From a bacterium (lineage in GTDB: Bacteria > Verrucomicrobiota > Verrucomicrobiia > Limisphaerales > RI-55), in the NCBI GenBank assembly GCA_016124235.1, contig WGOC01000002.1:124001-188000 (forward strand): DNA of 64,000 nt, given 5' to 3'. The translations under genes and the position numbers were made by a program. Positions 61,967 to 64,000 of the stretch are shown one piece after another (position 1 is the stretch's first letter; every line of letters starts with the position of its first letter). Under the pieces are notes generated by a model. The model was not told the DNA's origin. It ran no database searches and saw nothing but the letters and a program-made list of their open reading frames with translations.

Positions 61967-64000
61967 ATGACCAACGGTTTTTCATTCACAACCCCGGCCA
62001 ACCAACGCACGACTTGCCTGCCCAAGGCAGACGGTGCGCGACGGCTGCTGGTTTCCGCTTTGCTTTTGACCACCCTGGCTGCGGTTCGTGCCGAATCGGA
62101 AGTGCAGTTCAATCGCGATATCCGGCCCATTCTGGGCGCCAACTGTCTTGCCTGCCACGGACCGGATCCCGCCAACCGCAAAGCGGGGCTGCGACTGGAC
62201 ACGAAGAAAGGCATGTATGGCCAAACCGACAAACACGGGGCGGTCGTCACGCCGGGCAAGCTCGAAGAAAGCGAACTGTGGCGGCGGATCACGACGACCG
62301 ATGAAGACGATCACATGCCGCCGGCAAAGTCGCACAAGACGCTGACCGCCGCCCAAAAGGAGCTTTTCCGCGAATGGATCGTCCAAGGCGGCAAGTGGCA
62401 GGATCATTGGGCGTTTATTCGGCCGGCACGCCCGGCAGTTCCCCAAAGTTCAGCTTTCAACACCGGCAAACCGGGCTCAACAATCCGCAATCCGATCGAC
62501 GCGTTCATCGCCGCCAAGCTCGCGGAAAAAGGCCTGACGATGAATCACGAGGCCGATCGACGAACGCTGGCGCGTCGATTGGCGCTGGATTTGATCGGAC
62601 TTCCGCCGACGCCGGCGCAGGTCGAACGCTTCGTCAACGACCAGTCGCCGGATTATTATGAGAATTACGTCGATGAATTGATGGCGAGCAAACAGTGGGG
62701 CGAACATCGCGCGCGTTACTGGCTGGATGCCGCCCGCTATGCCGACACACATGGTCTGCACTTCGACAATTATCGCGAGATGTGGCCGTATCGCGACTGG
62801 GTCATCCGCGCGTTCAACAAGAACGAAGCCTTTGACCAATTCGTGATCGAACAAATCGCCGGCGATCTACTCGATCATCCCACCGAGGATCAATTGATCG
62901 CCACCGGCTTCCAGCGCTGCAACGCCACGACCAATGAGGGCGGCACGATCGAAGCCGAAAACCTCGCGTTCTACGCCAACGATCGCGTCACCACGACCGG
63001 CTGGGTGTTCCTCGGCCTGACGACCAATTGCAGCGCCTGCCACGATCACAAGTTTGATCCGTTTACTCAGAAGGATTTCTATTCGATGGCGGCCTTTTAC
63101 CGGAATACCGATCAAGGCGGCTTCGATTACAACTGGGGCGAAGGTGCAGTCTACATGGTGGCGCCGCAGGGCGACCACGATCGCGCGCGTTGGAAGGCGT
63201 TACCCGGAGAAATCAAACAAGCCGTAGTCGTGAACAAGCTACGGGAATCGTATGCCGACGACGCGTTCGCGAAATGGAAAGCAAAAGAGGAAAATCCAAA
63301 GCAGGCCAAGAAACTCAACAAAGCGCCGCTGCTCGGCGACGAGTATCTGCAGTTGGCTTTGAACAAAGCCGGCGACGGACTCGCGCCCGGCAAAGTTGAC
63401 GGCAAAGAACTGACGCTGACCGCCGATGCGCCGTTCGCCTGGCAGGACGGCCCGCTCGGTCCCGCTCCCATTCTCACCAAAACGAACTCGCTCAACCTCG
63501 GCGACGTCGGTGCATTCGATCAGACCAACGTCCTGAGTTTCTCGGCGTGGGTTTACCTGCCGCCGGATTTCAAAGGCAGCGGGTCCATCCTTGCGCGCAT
63601 GGCCGGCCCCGATGAACACAATCGCGGTTGGGACTTCTTCATCGACAACAAACGTTTCGGCATCCACGTGATCCATCGTTGGTCCAACTCCGCAATGAAG
63701 GCCCGCGCAAACGACGAAGTGCTCAAGCCCGGCGAATGGCAGCACATCGTCGCGACTTACGACGGTCAGGCCCGCGCCAAGGGTGTGAAGCTTTACCTGA
63801 ACGGCCAGGAGGTTGCCTCCGGCGGCGAAGCGGATCGTCTCGAAGAAACCGTCAAAGTCGATCTGCCGCTGCGTGTGGGTCGCCGCGAGAAGGACTTCAT
63901 TCTCGACGGTGTCGCCGTGCAGGATTTGCGCGTTTACCAGCGACGTCTGGACCCGGCTGAAATCCGTGCCCTGGCCATCGCGCCGAAGGTTTCCGAGTTG
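61967..64000 (+). CDS. PSCyt1/DUF1549-type exported cytochrome, C-terminus cut
   Basis: 678 codons are visible and the frame continues past the window end. The signal region is RRLLVSALLLTTLAAVRA. 'VQFNRDIRPILGANCLACHG' is the PSCyt1 heme site (C-L-A-C-H). 'NPIDAFIAAKLAEKGLTMNH', 'LALDLIGLPPTPAQVERFV' and 'YWLDAARYADTHGLHFDN' are DUF1549 (PSCyt2). A second C-S-A-C-H at about residue 358 and then a LamG/concanavalin-like insert (LSFSAWVYLPPDFKGSGSIL, 'WQHIVATYDG') follow. A DUF1553 part is expected beyond the end. These proteins are characteristic of the Planctomycetes-Verrucomicrobia and are linked to polysaccharide oxidation, with unknown reaction. Confidence 0.9.
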   Translation, partial: MTNGFSFTTPANQRTTCLPKADGARRLLVSALLLTTLAAVRAESEVQFNRDIRPILGANCLACHGPDPANRKAGLRLDTKKGMYGQTDKHGAVVTPGKLEESELWRRITTTDEDDHMPPAKSHKTLTAAQKELFREWIVQGGKWQDHWAFIRPARPAVPQSSAFNTGKPGSTIRNPIDAFIAAKLAEKGLTMNHEADRRTLARRLALDLIGLPPTPAQVERFVNDQSPDYYENYVDELMASKQWGEHRARYWLDAARYADTHGLHFDNYREMWPYRDWVIRAFNKNEAFDQFVIEQIAGDLLDHPTEDQLIATGFQRCNATTNEGGTIEAENLAFYANDRVTTTGWVFLGLTTNCSACHDHKFDPFTQKDFYSMAAFYRNTDQGGFDYNWGEGAVYMVAPQGDHDRARWKALPGEIKQAVVVNKLRESYADDAFAKWKAKEENPKQAKKLNKAPLLGDEYLQLALNKAGDGLAPGKVDGKELTLTADAPFAWQDGPLGPAPILTKTNSLNLGDVGAFDQTNVLSFSAWVYLPPDFKGSGSILARMAGPDEHNRGWDFFIDNKRFGIHVIHRWSNSAMKARANDEVLKPGEWQHIVATYDGQARAKGVKLYLNGQEVASGGEADRLEETVKVDLPLRVGRREKDFILDGVAVQDLRVYQRRLDPAEIRALAIAPKVSEL

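Overview
The window looks like a chromosomal contig from the Verrucomicrobiota, probably the Pedosphaera/Limisphaera side of the phylum. The pointers are PSCyt1/DUF1549-type cytochromes, a PVC-type heme-binding NHL/HEAT protein, a DUF6797 protein, prepilin-leader proteins with the H-x9-DG type ending, many secreted proteins carrying a 'Y-x-L/I-x-S-S-x-D-L/F-x-x-W' module, and DUF1593 and CE15 enzymes. This is inference from gene content; there is no rRNA or other phylogenetic marker here, and I saw no tRNA gene, CRISPR array or transposase.

Layout. 0-6.2 kb: end of an AI-2E-type permease, a large secreted subtilase-like protein, DciA and an overlapping GH42 beta-galactosidase. 6.3-16.6 kb: exported catabolic and electron-transfer proteins (DUF6797 propeller, SGNH hydrolase, DUF1593 nucleoside-hydrolase-like, CE15-type esterase, multi-heme PA14 cytochrome). 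16.7-28.8 kb: histidine kinase and response regulator with overlapping genes, three minor-pilin genes, pdxH, and a 1,873-residue protein with two receiver-like domains and a very long coiled coil. 28.8-41 kb: MgtC/DUF4010 membrane protein, beta-CASP hydrolase, BamB-like propeller, uronate-isomerase-like amidohydrolase, nuclease, Ser/Thr kinase, PVC heme-binding protein and a prepilin-leader protein.

41.1-49.6 kb is the most unusual part. A two-gene cassette (small exported protein, then a large exported beta-propeller protein) is present three times in tandem. The cassettes share almost the same upstream control region and signal peptide at one end and the same C-terminal module and 3' flank at the other, with diverged middles. 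Each has a perfect hairpin of unrelated sequence at the same place between the two genes. Two of the six genes carry an in-frame TGA, each where a paralogue has glycine.

49.6-55.3 kb is a scarred, repeat-rich stretch: a frameshifted Gfo/Idh/MocA oxidoreductase, a 15-G tract, a regulator with two LuxR DNA-binding domains, a partial duplication of that regulator and of a DUF190 gene, and many hairpin repeats. 55.3-64 kb returns to ordinary content: fluC-DUF190 with prsW, an Ig-like secreted protein, exodeoxyribonuclease III, dienelactone hydrolase, CotH-type lipoprotein and a PSCyt1/DUF1549 cytochrome that runs off the end.

The secreted hydrolases and PVC cytochromes suggest a polysaccharide-degrading heterotroph. 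The kinase/regulator, minor pilins and receiver-coiled-coil protein lie together and may serve surface behaviour. The propeller cassettes are the best candidate for an undescribed system.
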